Shown here piece after piece: positions 1 to 8,416 of a stretch of DNA of 64,000 nucleotides. Under the pieces are notes generated by a model, which ran no database searches, had not been told where the DNA came from, and worked only from the letters and a program-made list of their open reading frames with translations. Position 1 is the stretch's first letter; each line of letters begins with the position of its first letter. The translations under genes were made by a program, and so were the position numbers. The stretch comes from Acidobacteriota bacterium (lineage in GTDB: Bacteria > Acidobacteriota > Terriglobia > Terriglobales > SCQP01), in the NCBI GenBank assembly GCA_027314025.1, contig DAHVCP010000048.1, forward strand, positions 51,220 to 115,219, given 5' to 3'.

Positions 1-1
1 C

Positions 2-157
2 TGGGCGGCGGCGCCGGTGCTCGGGGCGATCCCGGCGCTGGAGACGCCGGCCGAGCGGCGTCAGGGCCGTCTGCGGGCGGTGGGGCAGTGGCTGCTGGCC
101 AGCGCGCTGTTGTTGGTGGTGGCGGTGGGGAACGGCTGGCTGCTCTGGCATTCCTAG
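2..157 (+). CDS. C-terminal end of a Wzz/GumC-type polysaccharide chain-length protein (partial)
   Basis: The reading frame is open from the window edge to a TAG at 155-157 and gives the last 51 residues. It reads AAPVLGAIPALETPAERR and ends in one hydrophobic segment with a very short tail (WLLWHS). The pattern 'IP-x-LETP-x-x-R-R' followed by a final membrane helix is how inner-membrane polysaccharide co-polymerases of the Wzz/GumC type end, and these proteins set chain length during export of surface polysaccharide. The next gene starts 8 bases later, so it is probably the first visible gene of the polysaccharide operon. Only the tail is visible, so subfamily cannot be decided. Confidence 0.6.
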   Translation, partial: WAAAPVLGAIPALETPAERRQGRLRAVGQWLLASALLLVVAVGNGWLLWHS

Positions 158-165
158 GCGCGGGC

Positions 166-1143
166 ATGTACTGTGAGCACTTCCATCTCCGCCGCCGTCC
201 GTTCGAGCTGAGCCCGGATCCCTATTTTCTGTATCCCACCCCGCGCCACAACGAAGCGCTCGCCAACCTCTACCACGCGGTCAGCGGGCGCCGCGGCTTC
301 GTGGTGCTGACCGGCGAGGTGGGCACGGGAAAAACGCTGCTGTTGCGCTGCCTGTTCGATCTGTTGGACCGCAAACAGGTCGCGTTCGCCTATCTGTTCA
401 ATCCTCGCCTCACGGCCGATGATTTTCTTCACCACCTGCTGACGGATTTCGGCCTTCCCGCCGACTTGAACGGCAAGAGCGCCCGGCTGCGGGTGCTGAA
501 TCAGTTTCTTTTGGACCGGCACCGACGGCAGCTCACCACCGCGCTGGTCGTGGACGAGGCGCAACACCTCAGCCCGGAGGTGCTGGAAGAGATCCGGCTC
601 CTGACGAACCTGGAAACCACCTCGCAGAAGCTGTTGCAGATCGTCCTCGCGGGACAGCCCGAGCTTGAGGATCTCCTCGACTCCTCCCCGTTGCGCCAGC
701 TGAAACAACGGGTGGCGCTGCGCTGCCGGCTGACCGCCTTGAGCGAGCCAGAGACGGCTGGGTACATTGCCCGCCGCCTGGAGCGGGCGCAGGGTCCGAA
801 CGGGGCGCAAAACCTGTTTCCGCCTCCGGTGCTGGCGGCGATTTATCGCGCCAGCCGTGGGATTCCGCGGCTCATCAACACGCTCTGCGAAAATGCCTTG
901 GTCACCGCCTACGCCCATCAGCAGACGGAAGTCTCCGAAAGCATCGTGGCCGAGGTGGTGGAGGATTTCCGCCTGCAAGAGACCGCCCCGCCGCCCACGC
1001 GCGCCCCATTGCCGCCCGCGCAGGATGAGCGGCGGCAACTGTTGGCCACGTTGCTGCGTCTAGCGCGGCAACTGGACACCGACGCCCCGGCACCCGAGTT
1101 GGATTGGGAGCTGCGCTCGGCCGCCAAGGGAGAACCGGTATGA
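166..1143 (+). CDS. ExeA/GspA-like AAA ATPase of a polysaccharide (XrtA-type) locus
   Basis: A 325-residue ATPase of the ExeA/GspA group. Walker A is GEVGTGKT at residues 50-57, Walker B is ALVVDEAQ near residue 125, and the sensor/arginine region 'RGIPRLINTLCENAL' follows later. The ATG at 166 is preferred because the protein then begins MYCEHFHLRRRPFELSPDP, the usual start of this family (FF-x-L-xx-xPF-xLtPDP); an upstream in-frame start at 88 would overlap the previous gene. In PEP-CTERM/exosortase loci a close relative sits between the chain-length protein and the tyrosine-kinase-like protein, which is the order here. It probably supplies ATP-driven assembly or secretion at the inner membrane; the exact role is unknown. 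The following gene overlaps it by four bases. Confidence 0.85.
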   Translation: MYCEHFHLRRRPFELSPDPYFLYPTPRHNEALANLYHAVSGRRGFVVLTGEVGTGKTLLLRCLFDLLDRKQVAFAYLFNPRLTADDFLHHLLTDFGLPADLNGKSARLRVLNQFLLDRHRRQLTTALVVDEAQHLSPEVLEEIRLLTNLETTSQKLLQIVLAGQPELEDLLDSSPLRQLKQRVALRCRLTALSEPETAGYIARRLERAQGPNGAQNLFPPPVLAAIYRASRGIPRLINTLCENALVTAYAHQQTEVSESIVAEVVEDFRLQETAPPPTRAPLPPAQDERRQLLATLLRLARQLDTDAPAPELDWELRSAAKGEPV

Positions 1144-1991
1144 GCCGCATTTTCGAGGCGCTGCAACGCGCGGAAGGTCAACCGGGCGAAGCCCACGCCG
1201 CCGCCGGCCCGAGCGCCTGGGCCGCCGCCCTCTCAATCGCCAGCCCGGACCGGGCGCCGGAGACGGCTCCCGAGCCGGTCTTCCCCGCCTTCACGCCGCA
1301 GCCCGGGGCCGCGAGCCGGCTGGTCTGCTGGAACCAGTGGGAGGACAACGCGGCGGAAGCGTTCCGCCATCTGGCCGCGAAATTGTTGCACTTGCGCGAA
1401 CGCTGCCACCCCGAGCGCCGGCTGCAAACGGTGCTCTGCACCAGCAGCCTTCCGCGGGAGGGCAAAAGCATCGTCGCCGCCAATCTCGCGCTGGCGCTGG
1501 CGCGCACCAGCGGGAATCGCACGTTGCTGCTGGACGGCGACCTGCGCCAGCCGGCGCAGGCGCAGTTGTGGGGCGTGGAGGACGGCGCGGGGCTGGCGGA
1601 TTGGATTCACCACGCCGACCCCTCCCCGGTCCCGGCGCCTCCAGTGCGGCAGCTGGGCGAAACGTCGGCGCATTTGCTGCCGGCCGGCGCCGTGGGCCGC
1701 GCCACCCAGCCGCTGGCGTTCCTAGAATCCCCGCGCGCCGCGCAGTTGCTGATGATGTTGAACAGTTGGTTCCCGTGGGTGATTATCGATGCCCCACCCC
1801 TGCTGCCCGTCGCCGACGCCCACGCCTGGGCGCGCATGGCGGACGGCGTGCTGCTCGTCACCCGTGCGGGAGTCTCGCGCAAGGCGCAAGTACGAGAAGC
1901 GTTGCGCAGCTTGGATAGCCGCAACTTGTTGGGCCTCGTGGTGAATCAAAACCCGCAGTCGGCATTGGCCTATCCCCCGCCCCGTTCCTAG
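1140..1991 (+). CDS. CpsD/CapB-like P-loop protein (BY-kinase type) of exopolysaccharide synthesis
   Basis: A 283-residue protein that starts MSRIFEALQRAEG, the opening typical of CpsD-like proteins linked to exosortase loci. It carries a modified Walker A (SSLPREGKS near residue 115), Walker A' (LLLDGDLRQP) and Walker B (WVIIDAPPLLP). Proteins of this family work with a Wzz-type membrane partner to control polymer length and export. The C-terminus (NQNPQSALAYPPPRS) has only one tyrosine, so the tyrosine cluster used for autophosphorylation in classical BY-kinases is missing; it may be a non-kinase regulator. The start codon overlaps the stop of the ATPase gene (GTATGA), which suggests translational coupling. 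Confidence 0.8.
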   Translation: MSRIFEALQRAEGQPGEAHAAAGPSAWAAALSIASPDRAPETAPEPVFPAFTPQPGAASRLVCWNQWEDNAAEAFRHLAAKLLHLRERCHPERRLQTVLCTSSLPREGKSIVAANLALALARTSGNRTLLLDGDLRQPAQAQLWGVEDGAGLADWIHHADPSPVPAPPVRQLGETSAHLLPAGAVGRATQPLAFLESPRAAQLLMMLNSWFPWVIIDAPPLLPVADAHAWARMADGVLLVTRAGVSRKAQVREALRSLDSRNLLGLVVNQNPQSALAYPPPRS

Positions 1992-2116
1992 TCCGAGATT
2001 GGGAGACGTGCGCGGGCCACCGATGGGGGCCGCCCATTCGCGGTCTAGCGGCGCCATTCGGCGTCATGCTACAAAGCCGTGGCATGGGCTCCCCGCATCG
2101 CCATGCCGCCGTTGCC

Positions 2117-3487
2117 ATGCTGCGGTTGTGTCATGTCGGCGTCGCCCGCCGCACGGTGTTGCTGGCGCTGACGGAAGCGGGGCTGATTGCGGTTGCCCTC
2201 GCGGTGGCGGTGCGGCTGTCCTCCGCCGGAACCGGCGCGGAGGGAACCGGAGCGGGGCTGTGGTTGCCGCTGCTCGCCGCGTTTCTCGGCGCGCTCTGTC
2301 TTTACTATTGCGATCTCTATGACTCGGCCGCGATGGCCAGCGGCTTCGAAGTCTCGGCCCGCCTGCTGCAAGCGGTCGGTCTACTGTTCCTGGTGACGGC
2401 GGGATTGAACGGCCTATTGCGCCCCAGCGAATGGACGCACGGAGGAGCGCTGGTAGGCGTCGTGCTCGCCGGGGCCGTGCTGGCCGTTTGGCGCGGCGTG
2501 TTTTGGCTGTGGAACCATTCCGACCGCCTGGCGCAGCCGACTCTCCTATTCGGGGATGGCCCCCTGGCCATGCGCCTGGCAGCGGAAATTCAGCGCCGTC
2601 CCGAATTGGGACTGCACCTGGTCGGCTGTTTCTCGCCCGGCGCCCCGCCCGGCGCGGTTGATTCCGACGCCGGCAACCGCCTGCTGCAAATTACGCGCCG
2701 CGAGCGCGTTGCCCGCATCGTAATCACCATGGAGGAACGCCGCGGCCAATGGCCTGCCGAAGAGTTGCTATGCCTAAAGAACGACGGCGTGCGCATTGAA
2801 GACGGCACCGAGGCGTATGAGGCCATCACCGGCCGCATCGCCATCGAATCCTTGCGCTATAGCCAAATTCTGTTTGCCCGCGGGTTCACCGTCTCCGCCG
2901 CCATGCGCTGCTATAAGCGAGCTGCGTCCTTGTCGCTCGCCTGCTTGGCCCTGATCCTGGCGGCGCCGCTGATGTTGGCCGCCGCGATCGCGATCCGCCT
3001 GGACAGCCCGGGGCCGGTGATCTTCCGCCAGCGCCGCGTCGGATGGCGCGGACAGTTATTCACGCTTTATAAGTTCCGTTCCATGTACGTGGACGTGGAC
3101 GCCAATGGGCAGCACCTCCCCGCCCGGCTCCGGGACCCTCGCATCACCCGTGTCGGGCGATGGCTGCGGCGCACGCGCTGGGACGAGCTGCCGCAACTGT
3201 TCAACATTTTGCGCGGCGATATGCACTTCGTCGGCCCGCGACCGTTCGTACTCAACCAGGAACGGGAGCTGGAGGTCCAACTCCCCTTTTACCGCCAACG
3301 CTGGGCGGTGCGCCCGGGAGCGACGGGTTGGGCCCAGGTCCATCGCGGGTATTGCGCCACGCTGGCGGACAACGAGGAAAAGCTCTCCTACGACCTGTTC
3401 TACATCAAGAATATGTCCTTCAGTCTGGACCTCCTGATCCTATTGCAGACCGTCAAAATATTGCTGCTTGGACGCGGTGGGCGCTGA
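2117..3487 (+). CDS. Polyprenyl-phosphate sugar-1-phosphate transferase (priming enzyme, WbaP/EpsB type)
   Basis: This membrane enzyme starts polysaccharide repeat-unit assembly by moving a sugar-1-phosphate onto undecaprenyl phosphate. The N-terminal part has several hydrophobic helices, then a CoA-binding-like middle region (LLFGDGPLAMRLAAEI). The catalytic PF02397-type domain begins near residue 290 with a membrane helix, then GPVIFRQRRVGW, LYKFRSMY, RWDELPQLFNILRGD and GPRP. I chose the ATG at 2117 (456 residues) because MLRLCHVGVARRTVLL matches the usual start of the exosortase-locus version; an ATG at 2066 in the same frame would add 17 residues. About 125 bases without a gene separate it from the preceding gene. 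The sugar specificity cannot be told from sequence. Confidence 0.85.
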   Translation: MLRLCHVGVARRTVLLALTEAGLIAVALAVAVRLSSAGTGAEGTGAGLWLPLLAAFLGALCLYYCDLYDSAAMASGFEVSARLLQAVGLLFLVTAGLNGLLRPSEWTHGGALVGVVLAGAVLAVWRGVFWLWNHSDRLAQPTLLFGDGPLAMRLAAEIQRRPELGLHLVGCFSPGAPPGAVDSDAGNRLLQITRRERVARIVITMEERRGQWPAEELLCLKNDGVRIEDGTEAYEAITGRIAIESLRYSQILFARGFTVSAAMRCYKRAASLSLACLALILAAPLMLAAAIAIRLDSPGPVIFRQRRVGWRGQLFTLYKFRSMYVDVDANGQHLPARLRDPRITRVGRWLRRTRWDELPQLFNILRGDMHFVGPRPFVLNQERELEVQLPFYRQRWAVRPGATGWAQVHRGYCATLADNEEKLSYDLFYIKNMSFSLDLLILLQTVKILLLGRGGR

Positions 3488-3522
3488 ACCTGCCGCCGCT
3501 CCCGGGGGACCGCGTCACTCCC

Positions 3523-4707
3523 ATGCCATTCCTCGCCTTCATCTTTTGGTTCTGCCTGGCCTGGCTGACCTATGCATTCGCCCTCTACCCGCTGGCGCTA
3601 TTTCTGGCCTCCGCCACTCGCCAACTCGCCGGCGATGTACGCCAAATTCGCCGCGGTGAACGGCGGCGCGTTCCCACCGATTGGCCGGGCGTAAGCCTCA
3701 TTCTGGCCGCCCGCAACGAAGCCGCCACCCTGCCCGCCAAACTGGCGAGCCTCGCCGCACTCGACTATCCGCGCGATCACCTGGAGTTCATCCTGGTCTC
3801 CGACGGCTCGGACGACGCCACGGCCGAAGTACTCGCCGCGTGGCGCGATCCCCGGGCCCGTCGCCTGGTTCTGCCGGTGCGGCGGGGGAAAGCTGCCGCC
3901 CTGACGGCTGCCGTGGCCTTGGCGCGATTTCCGGTGTTGTTATTTTGCGACGCAGCGACGCTGCTGGAACCCGGCGCCGTCCGCCAATTGGCCGGCCACT
4001 TCAGCGACGCTCGGGTCGGAGTCGTTTGTGGAGCGGTCCATTTCCGCGGCGGACGCGAATCGCGGCAAACGGAAGGGGTCTACTGGCGGTATGAGATGGT
4101 GCTGCGTTTGCTGGAGGCGCGCCTGGGCGCCACGCTGACCCCCAGTGGCGCGCTGTATGCCATGCGCCGCGCCGCCTTTCGCCCGCTGCCGCCCGGCAGC
4201 CTGCTGGATGATTTACTCCTGCTCTGGTCCGCCCGGCGCCAGGGGTATGGCGTGGTGCTGGACATGGCCGCGCGGGGCGAGGATATCGCCGCGCCATCCG
4301 TGCGCGGGGAGTTCTCCCGCCGCCTGCGCATTGCCGAGGGCAGCTTTCAGGCTCTGTCTTCATGCTGGGGATGCCGGATGGGAGCCGTTACCCGTTGGGC
4401 GTTTGTCTCCCACAAGCTGATGCGTTGGCTAGCGCCATGGCCCGCCCTTGGCATGGTGGTCAGCACCTGCCTGCTCGTGGTCGCGCATCCCGGCTACCGT
4501 CTCGCCTTCGCCGTGGAGATGGCCGTGCTGCTCTGGGCGCTTGCAGGCGCCATTGCCCGGCGTTGGTTGGCGCGCGTTCCCGGCGGCCTGCTGGCGTATT
4601 TCGGGCTGGCGATGAACCTCGCCTTGGCGCTCGGGTTATGCCGCTGGCTGGCGGGACGCATAGGCTGGTCGCGCCCTGGCATGCCGCATTGGGAAAGCGC
4701 ACAATGA
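3523..4707 (+). CDS. Glycosyltransferase family 2, membrane-bound
   Basis: A 394-residue GT-A fold glycosyltransferase. It has an N-terminal membrane helix (residues about 2-25), then VSLILAARNEAATLPAKL, the nucleotide-sugar motif LVSDGSDDATAEV, a DxD-like site reading CDAATLLEPGA, and an acceptor region with RRLRIAEGSFQAL. Two or three hydrophobic helices close the C-terminus, as in processive or cellulose-synthase-like GT2 enzymes. It probably adds one sugar of the repeat unit at the cytoplasmic face. The ATG at 3523 places the membrane helix at the N-terminus and avoids overlap with the priming transferase. The stop overlaps the next start (ATGA). Confidence 0.85.
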   Translation: MPFLAFIFWFCLAWLTYAFALYPLALFLASATRQLAGDVRQIRRGERRRVPTDWPGVSLILAARNEAATLPAKLASLAALDYPRDHLEFILVSDGSDDATAEVLAAWRDPRARRLVLPVRRGKAAALTAAVALARFPVLLFCDAATLLEPGAVRQLAGHFSDARVGVVCGAVHFRGGRESRQTEGVYWRYEMVLRLLEARLGATLTPSGALYAMRRAAFRPLPPGSLLDDLLLLWSARRQGYGVVLDMAARGEDIAAPSVRGEFSRRLRIAEGSFQALSSCWGCRMGAVTRWAFVSHKLMRWLAPWPALGMVVSTCLLVVAHPGYRLAFAVEMAVLLWALAGAIARRWLARVPGGLLAYFGLAMNLALALGLCRWLAGRIGWSRPGMPHWESAQ

Positions 4708-5963
4708 AGCCCGCGGAAATCCACGCCCATCCCACTTCCTCCGTCCGCCGGGCCTCGCGCGGCGCCGGTGGAACGCTGTTCGTCTTCGTATTGGTGGATG
4801 CGCTGGGTTGGAACCTGCTGCCGCCCTCCGGCTTGCTTCCCGACCTTCTGCCCCATCAGCGCCCGCTGCGGTCCATTTTAGGGTTTAGCGCCGGCGCCAT
4901 TCCCACGTTGCTGACCGGCCAACCGCCGCAAGTCCATGGTCATTGGAACTTGCTGGCCTACGATCCGCCCAACTCGCGTTTCGCATGGCTGCGCCACTTT
5001 TCCTGGCTGCCCGCGTCCTGGCTCGGCAACCGCTATTCCCGCCGGCTGGTGCAACTCATCGGCCGTTGGTGCCTGGGCGCCGGCTCCAGTTTTGCGTGCG
5101 CCGTTCATCCCCGTTTGCTGCCCTTGCTGCGGTGGACCGAGGAGCGCAATTTCTACGCCCCGGGCGGCCTGGCGCCGGCCACCTCCGTTTTTGATGAATG
5201 GAGGCAACACGGTCTGCCGTTCCGCATTTACTCCTACCGTGATGGCTGGCGCCACGTGCCGGACGAAGACCTCCTCGGCCGGGCCGAGCGCGACCTGCGG
5301 CGCGGCGTGGCGCGCGCCTATTTCGTCTACTTGTCCGGGCTGGATCATTTTCTCCATCTGCACCGCACCGAGCCGGATTTGGTGCGAGCGCGCGTGAACC
5401 ACCTGGCGGGGCAACTGCGCCGGCTCTTCACCGTGGCCCGGGAAGCGGATCCCGAAGCGGAACTGAGCGTAACTTCCGATCACGGCATGGCTCCGGTCAC
5501 GCGACGCTTCGACCTGGTGGCCGGGGTCGAGGCACTCGGGTTCCGGATGCCCGAGGAGTATCTGGCCATCTACGACTCTTCGATGGCGCGGTTTTGGTTT
5601 TTCTCCGCCGCCGCCCGGCGGATGATCACCGCGCGCCTGCGCCAGCTGCCCTGCGGCCGCATTCTCTCCCCCGCCGAATTGGCGGCGGAAGGCGTCTTTT
5701 TCGCGGATCAGCGGTTCGGTGAAGTCGTCTTTCTCTTACATCCCGGCTGGCTCGCCGCCACCAGCGACTTCCATGGCCGCGGCTGGCATCCCACCGGAAT
5801 GCACGGCTATGACCCCGCGGATGCCGACTCCTCGGCAGTGCTGCTCAGCAGCCACGCGCCGCCGCCAGCGCTGACGACCATAACCGGTCTCCATGACTGG
5901 CTTCGGCGTCCGATCCTCGCGGCGGCAGCGGTTGGCCCGGGATGCGCCGAGGTGGCGTCGTGA
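4704..5963 (+). CDS. Alkaline-phosphatase-superfamily hydrolase (phosphodiesterase/pyrophosphatase-like)
   Basis: A 419-residue protein of the alkaline phosphatase fold. The first metal-site aspartate is in FVFVLVDALGWN (near residue 35), a Ser/Thr-rich nucleophile region is GFSAGAIPTLLTG, and later metal ligands appear in LSGLDHFLHLH and SDHGMAPV. These are the signatures of type I phosphodiesterase/nucleotide pyrophosphatase relatives. No clear signal peptide is seen, so action in the cytoplasm is likely unless export is non-classical. Inside a polysaccharide operon it may trim or recycle sugar-phosphate or nucleotide-sugar compounds, or transfer a phosphorylated substituent; that is inference. 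It overlaps its neighbours on both sides by four bases. Confidence 0.75.
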   Translation: MKPAEIHAHPTSSVRRASRGAGGTLFVFVLVDALGWNLLPPSGLLPDLLPHQRPLRSILGFSAGAIPTLLTGQPPQVHGHWNLLAYDPPNSRFAWLRHFSWLPASWLGNRYSRRLVQLIGRWCLGAGSSFACAVHPRLLPLLRWTEERNFYAPGGLAPATSVFDEWRQHGLPFRIYSYRDGWRHVPDEDLLGRAERDLRRGVARAYFVYLSGLDHFLHLHRTEPDLVRARVNHLAGQLRRLFTVAREADPEAELSVTSDHGMAPVTRRFDLVAGVEALGFRMPEEYLAIYDSSMARFWFFSAAARRMITARLRQLPCGRILSPAELAAEGVFFADQRFGEVVFLLHPGWLAATSDFHGRGWHPTGMHGYDPADADSSAVLLSSHAPPPALTTITGLHDWLRRPILAAAAVGPGCAEVAS

Positions 5964-7171
5964 GCACGCAGGCGCTCCACCGCGCCGCGCCGTCGCCCGC
6001 GGCCTCCTGGCCCCGTCCGCTGCGGGTGGCGCACTTCACCAACGCGCTACAGCGGGGCGGCGCCGAACAACACATCCTGGGATTGCTCCGCCATCTCGAC
6101 CCCTCCCGATTTCAGCAATGGCTTGTCTGTCCGCCGGGGTTGGCCGCACAACTCGCGCCCGACTTGCCCGCCACGGCCGGCGTTTGGCGCTGCCTGCTGC
6201 GCCGCCCGCGCCACGCAAGGGCGGCGATCCAGTTCTCCCAATGGCTGCGGCGCCAGCGCGTGGACGTGGTGCACAGCCATTTGTTTTATTCCAGCCTTTT
6301 CGCCACACCGGTCGCGCGCTGGGCCCATGTGCCGGTCGTGGTGGAAACGCCGCACCTGCGGGAGCACTGGCGCCAGGGGTGGAAGGCGCATTATTTCGTG
6401 GACCGTTGCCTTAGCCGCTGGGTCAGCGGCTATATCGCGGTCTCCAACGCCAACGCCCAGTACCTGCGCCAGACCAAAGGCATCGCCCCTGGCAAGATTC
6501 GGGTGATTTGCAACGGCGTCCATCTCTCGGAGCTAACCCCGTCCGACGGCGGCGCCGCGGCCGTCGCACTCCGGGCGGGGTTGGGCCTGGATGAAGACAA
6601 CCCCCTGCTGCTCGTGCCGGGGCGGCTGGAGATGCAAAAGGGCCACGCGGTCCTCTTGCGCGCGTTGACCCGCATCCGCGAAGCCTTTCCGCTAACCCAT
6701 GCCGCCTTTGCTGGTGAGGGTTCGCTACGGGCGGAACTGACGAACCAGGCCGCAGCGCTGGGGTTAGGCAGGGCCGTGCATTTTCTCGGGCGCCAGTCCG
6801 ACATCGCCGCTTGGTTGGCGGCCGCCGACGTCGTGGTTCTTCCGTCCTGGTTTGAGGGCATGCCGTTAGCCGCGATTGAAGCGTTGGCCATGGCCCGCCC
6901 GATGGTGGCGACCGCGGTGGATGGCACGGTGGAGGTCATCGCTCACGAACGGACGGGGTTACTGGTCCCTCCCGGCGACCCGGTGGCTCTGGCCCAGGCG
7001 ATCTGCCGTTTGCTCGGGGATCCCCGCCTGGCGCGCCGTCTCGCCACCGTGGGCCAACAGTCGGTGCAGCGTTTTGACATTCGCCTCCAGGCAACCGCCA
7101 CCGGCGCACTGTACGAGGAACTTTGGCGGCGGAAAATGGGCGACCTCGTCCAGCGGCGGGAGGAAGCGTGA
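5960..7171 (+). CDS. Glycosyltransferase family 4
   Basis: A GT-B fold retaining glycosyltransferase of about 403 residues. The N-domain opens with RVAHFTNALQRGGAEQHILG, the typical glycine-rich acceptor loop (GGAE). The C-domain has LLVPGRLEMQKGHAVLLRAL and the E-x7-E nucleotide-sugar site in PSWFEGMPLAAIEALAMA. The start is taken as GTG at 5960, which has GAGG at 5949-5952 and makes a GTGA overlap with the upstream gene; an ATG at 5942 in frame is the alternative. It should add a sugar from a nucleotide donor to the lipid-linked intermediate. Donor and linkage are not known. Confidence 0.87.
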   Translation: MSTQALHRAAPSPAASWPRPLRVAHFTNALQRGGAEQHILGLLRHLDPSRFQQWLVCPPGLAAQLAPDLPATAGVWRCLLRRPRHARAAIQFSQWLRRQRVDVVHSHLFYSSLFATPVARWAHVPVVVETPHLREHWRQGWKAHYFVDRCLSRWVSGYIAVSNANAQYLRQTKGIAPGKIRVICNGVHLSELTPSDGGAAAVALRAGLGLDEDNPLLLVPGRLEMQKGHAVLLRALTRIREAFPLTHAAFAGEGSLRAELTNQAAALGLGRAVHFLGRQSDIAAWLAAADVVVLPSWFEGMPLAAIEALAMARPMVATAVDGTVEVIAHERTGLLVPPGDPVALAQAICRLLGDPRLARRLATVGQQSVQRFDIRLQATATGALYEELWRRKMGDLVQRREEA

Positions 7172-8319
7172 GCACCGTGGCCGCTTCCATCCCGCAGCCG
7201 TGCGATGCCGCACCTGACCGCCGGCTATGCCGTGTGCTCCACGCAGCGTGCGGCGAGTTCGCGACCCGGCATCCCCAGCCAGGCTGGCGCGCCCTGCTCC
7301 TCACCGGCAGCCTGGCCCGCGGCGAAAGCTGTTGGCAACGCGCGGGCGACAGGTGGTTGCTGGCCGGCGACGCAGACCTGATTACCGTCGTTGCGTCCCG
7401 CAACGCCGCCCGCCGCTACGTTGGCGGCCTGCATGAACATCTCGCCGCGGCGCTGGAAGAAGCCGGCGTGCATGCCGACCTCAGCCTGGGACTGATGGAT
7501 CTGCGCGCCCTGCGCCGCTTGCCCGCCAGCATCTTCACCTTGGAGCTGATTACATGCGGGCGGATCCTTTGGGGCGAACCCCAAGTTCTGCGCTGGGCGC
7601 CGCGCTGCACACCGGCCCAGATTCCTCGCGAGGATGCCTGGCGCCTGCTGAATAATCGCATCGTCGAATGCCTGGCGGCGGTGGTCCAATCCAGCCTGGC
7701 CGAACGGTTGAACCACGCGTTGGATAAGCTTCATGCCGCCATTGCCGATTCCTGGCTGCTGTTCACCGGCCGCTACGCGCTCGGCGCTTGCCAGCGTTTG
7801 CGCCGCATTGAATCTGCCCTAGCCGCCGGCAACGGCGGACTCCCATGGACCCATACCCCATCCCTACTCGCTTCCCTCCGCCGCGCGGCTGCTCGCGAAC
7901 CGCTCCCCACGGAGCCGCGACCCAAGGAAGCAACCCTGCGGCGGATAGCGGCGCACACGGAGGCGGCATGGACTTGGGAACTACACCAGCTCGGTGCTGG
8001 ACGGCTTTGTGATGCGGCCCGGCGCAAGGATGCGGGCGGCGGTTCCCTGGCTTGGCTCGCCGCCGCCCACGCCGCTCCCAATCACCGAACGAAAGTGCGC
8101 TGCCTGTCGCGCGCGATGCGCCCGAACGCACCCTCGCCCCGCTATTGCGTTTATGCCGCAGCCGCCGCCTGCTGGTTCAGCTACCCGCATCTGACTGACG
8201 ACGCCCGCCGCGCGGCCGCGCGGATGCCTTGCCCGCCGCCAACTGGGGCCGGATGGGAGGCCGTCGCCGCCGCGATCGCCGGCAATTATCGCCAATGGAT
8301 CGAGCACACCAGCCGATGA
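7168..8319 (+). CDS. Nucleotidyltransferase-fold protein in the polysaccharide cluster
   Basis: A 383-residue protein with a nucleotidyltransferase-like N-terminus: LLLTGSLARGESCW (GS-x-x-RGE) followed about 25 residues later by DADLITVV, matching the GS...DxD core of pol-beta-type and MNT-type enzymes. A third acidic residue may be in GVHADLSLGLMDL. The C-terminal half is rich in Ala, Arg and Trp and matches no domain I recognise. GTG at 7168 is chosen because it overlaps the previous stop and has GGAGG four bases upstream. I do not know its substrate. It could adenylylate or guanylylate a small molecule or a protein, or make an activated precursor for the polymer. Its place inside an EPS operon is unusual. 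Confidence 0.5.
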   Translation: MSTVAASIPQPCDAAPDRRLCRVLHAACGEFATRHPQPGWRALLLTGSLARGESCWQRAGDRWLLAGDADLITVVASRNAARRYVGGLHEHLAAALEEAGVHADLSLGLMDLRALRRLPASIFTLELITCGRILWGEPQVLRWAPRCTPAQIPREDAWRLLNNRIVECLAAVVQSSLAERLNHALDKLHAAIADSWLLFTGRYALGACQRLRRIESALAAGNGGLPWTHTPSLLASLRRAAAREPLPTEPRPKEATLRRIAAHTEAAWTWELHQLGAGRLCDAARRKDAGGGSLAWLAAAHAAPNHRTKVRCLSRAMRPNAPSPRYCVYAAAAACWFSYPHLTDDARRAAARMPCPPPTGAGWEAVAAAIAGNYRQWIEHTSR

Positions 8320-8416
8320 CCTGACTTCCACGCCGCCCACCCACCGCCAGCCGGCCAACCCGATCCCCGATCTCCGTCGGACCACATCGGTGTCGCCCAG
8401 CGCCATAGGGTTCCCC

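Noticed and set aside
1992..2116. A possible short gene between the CpsD-like and priming transferase genes
   Set aside because: No frame with a start signal and sensible composition is visible; only a later start of the transferase fits.
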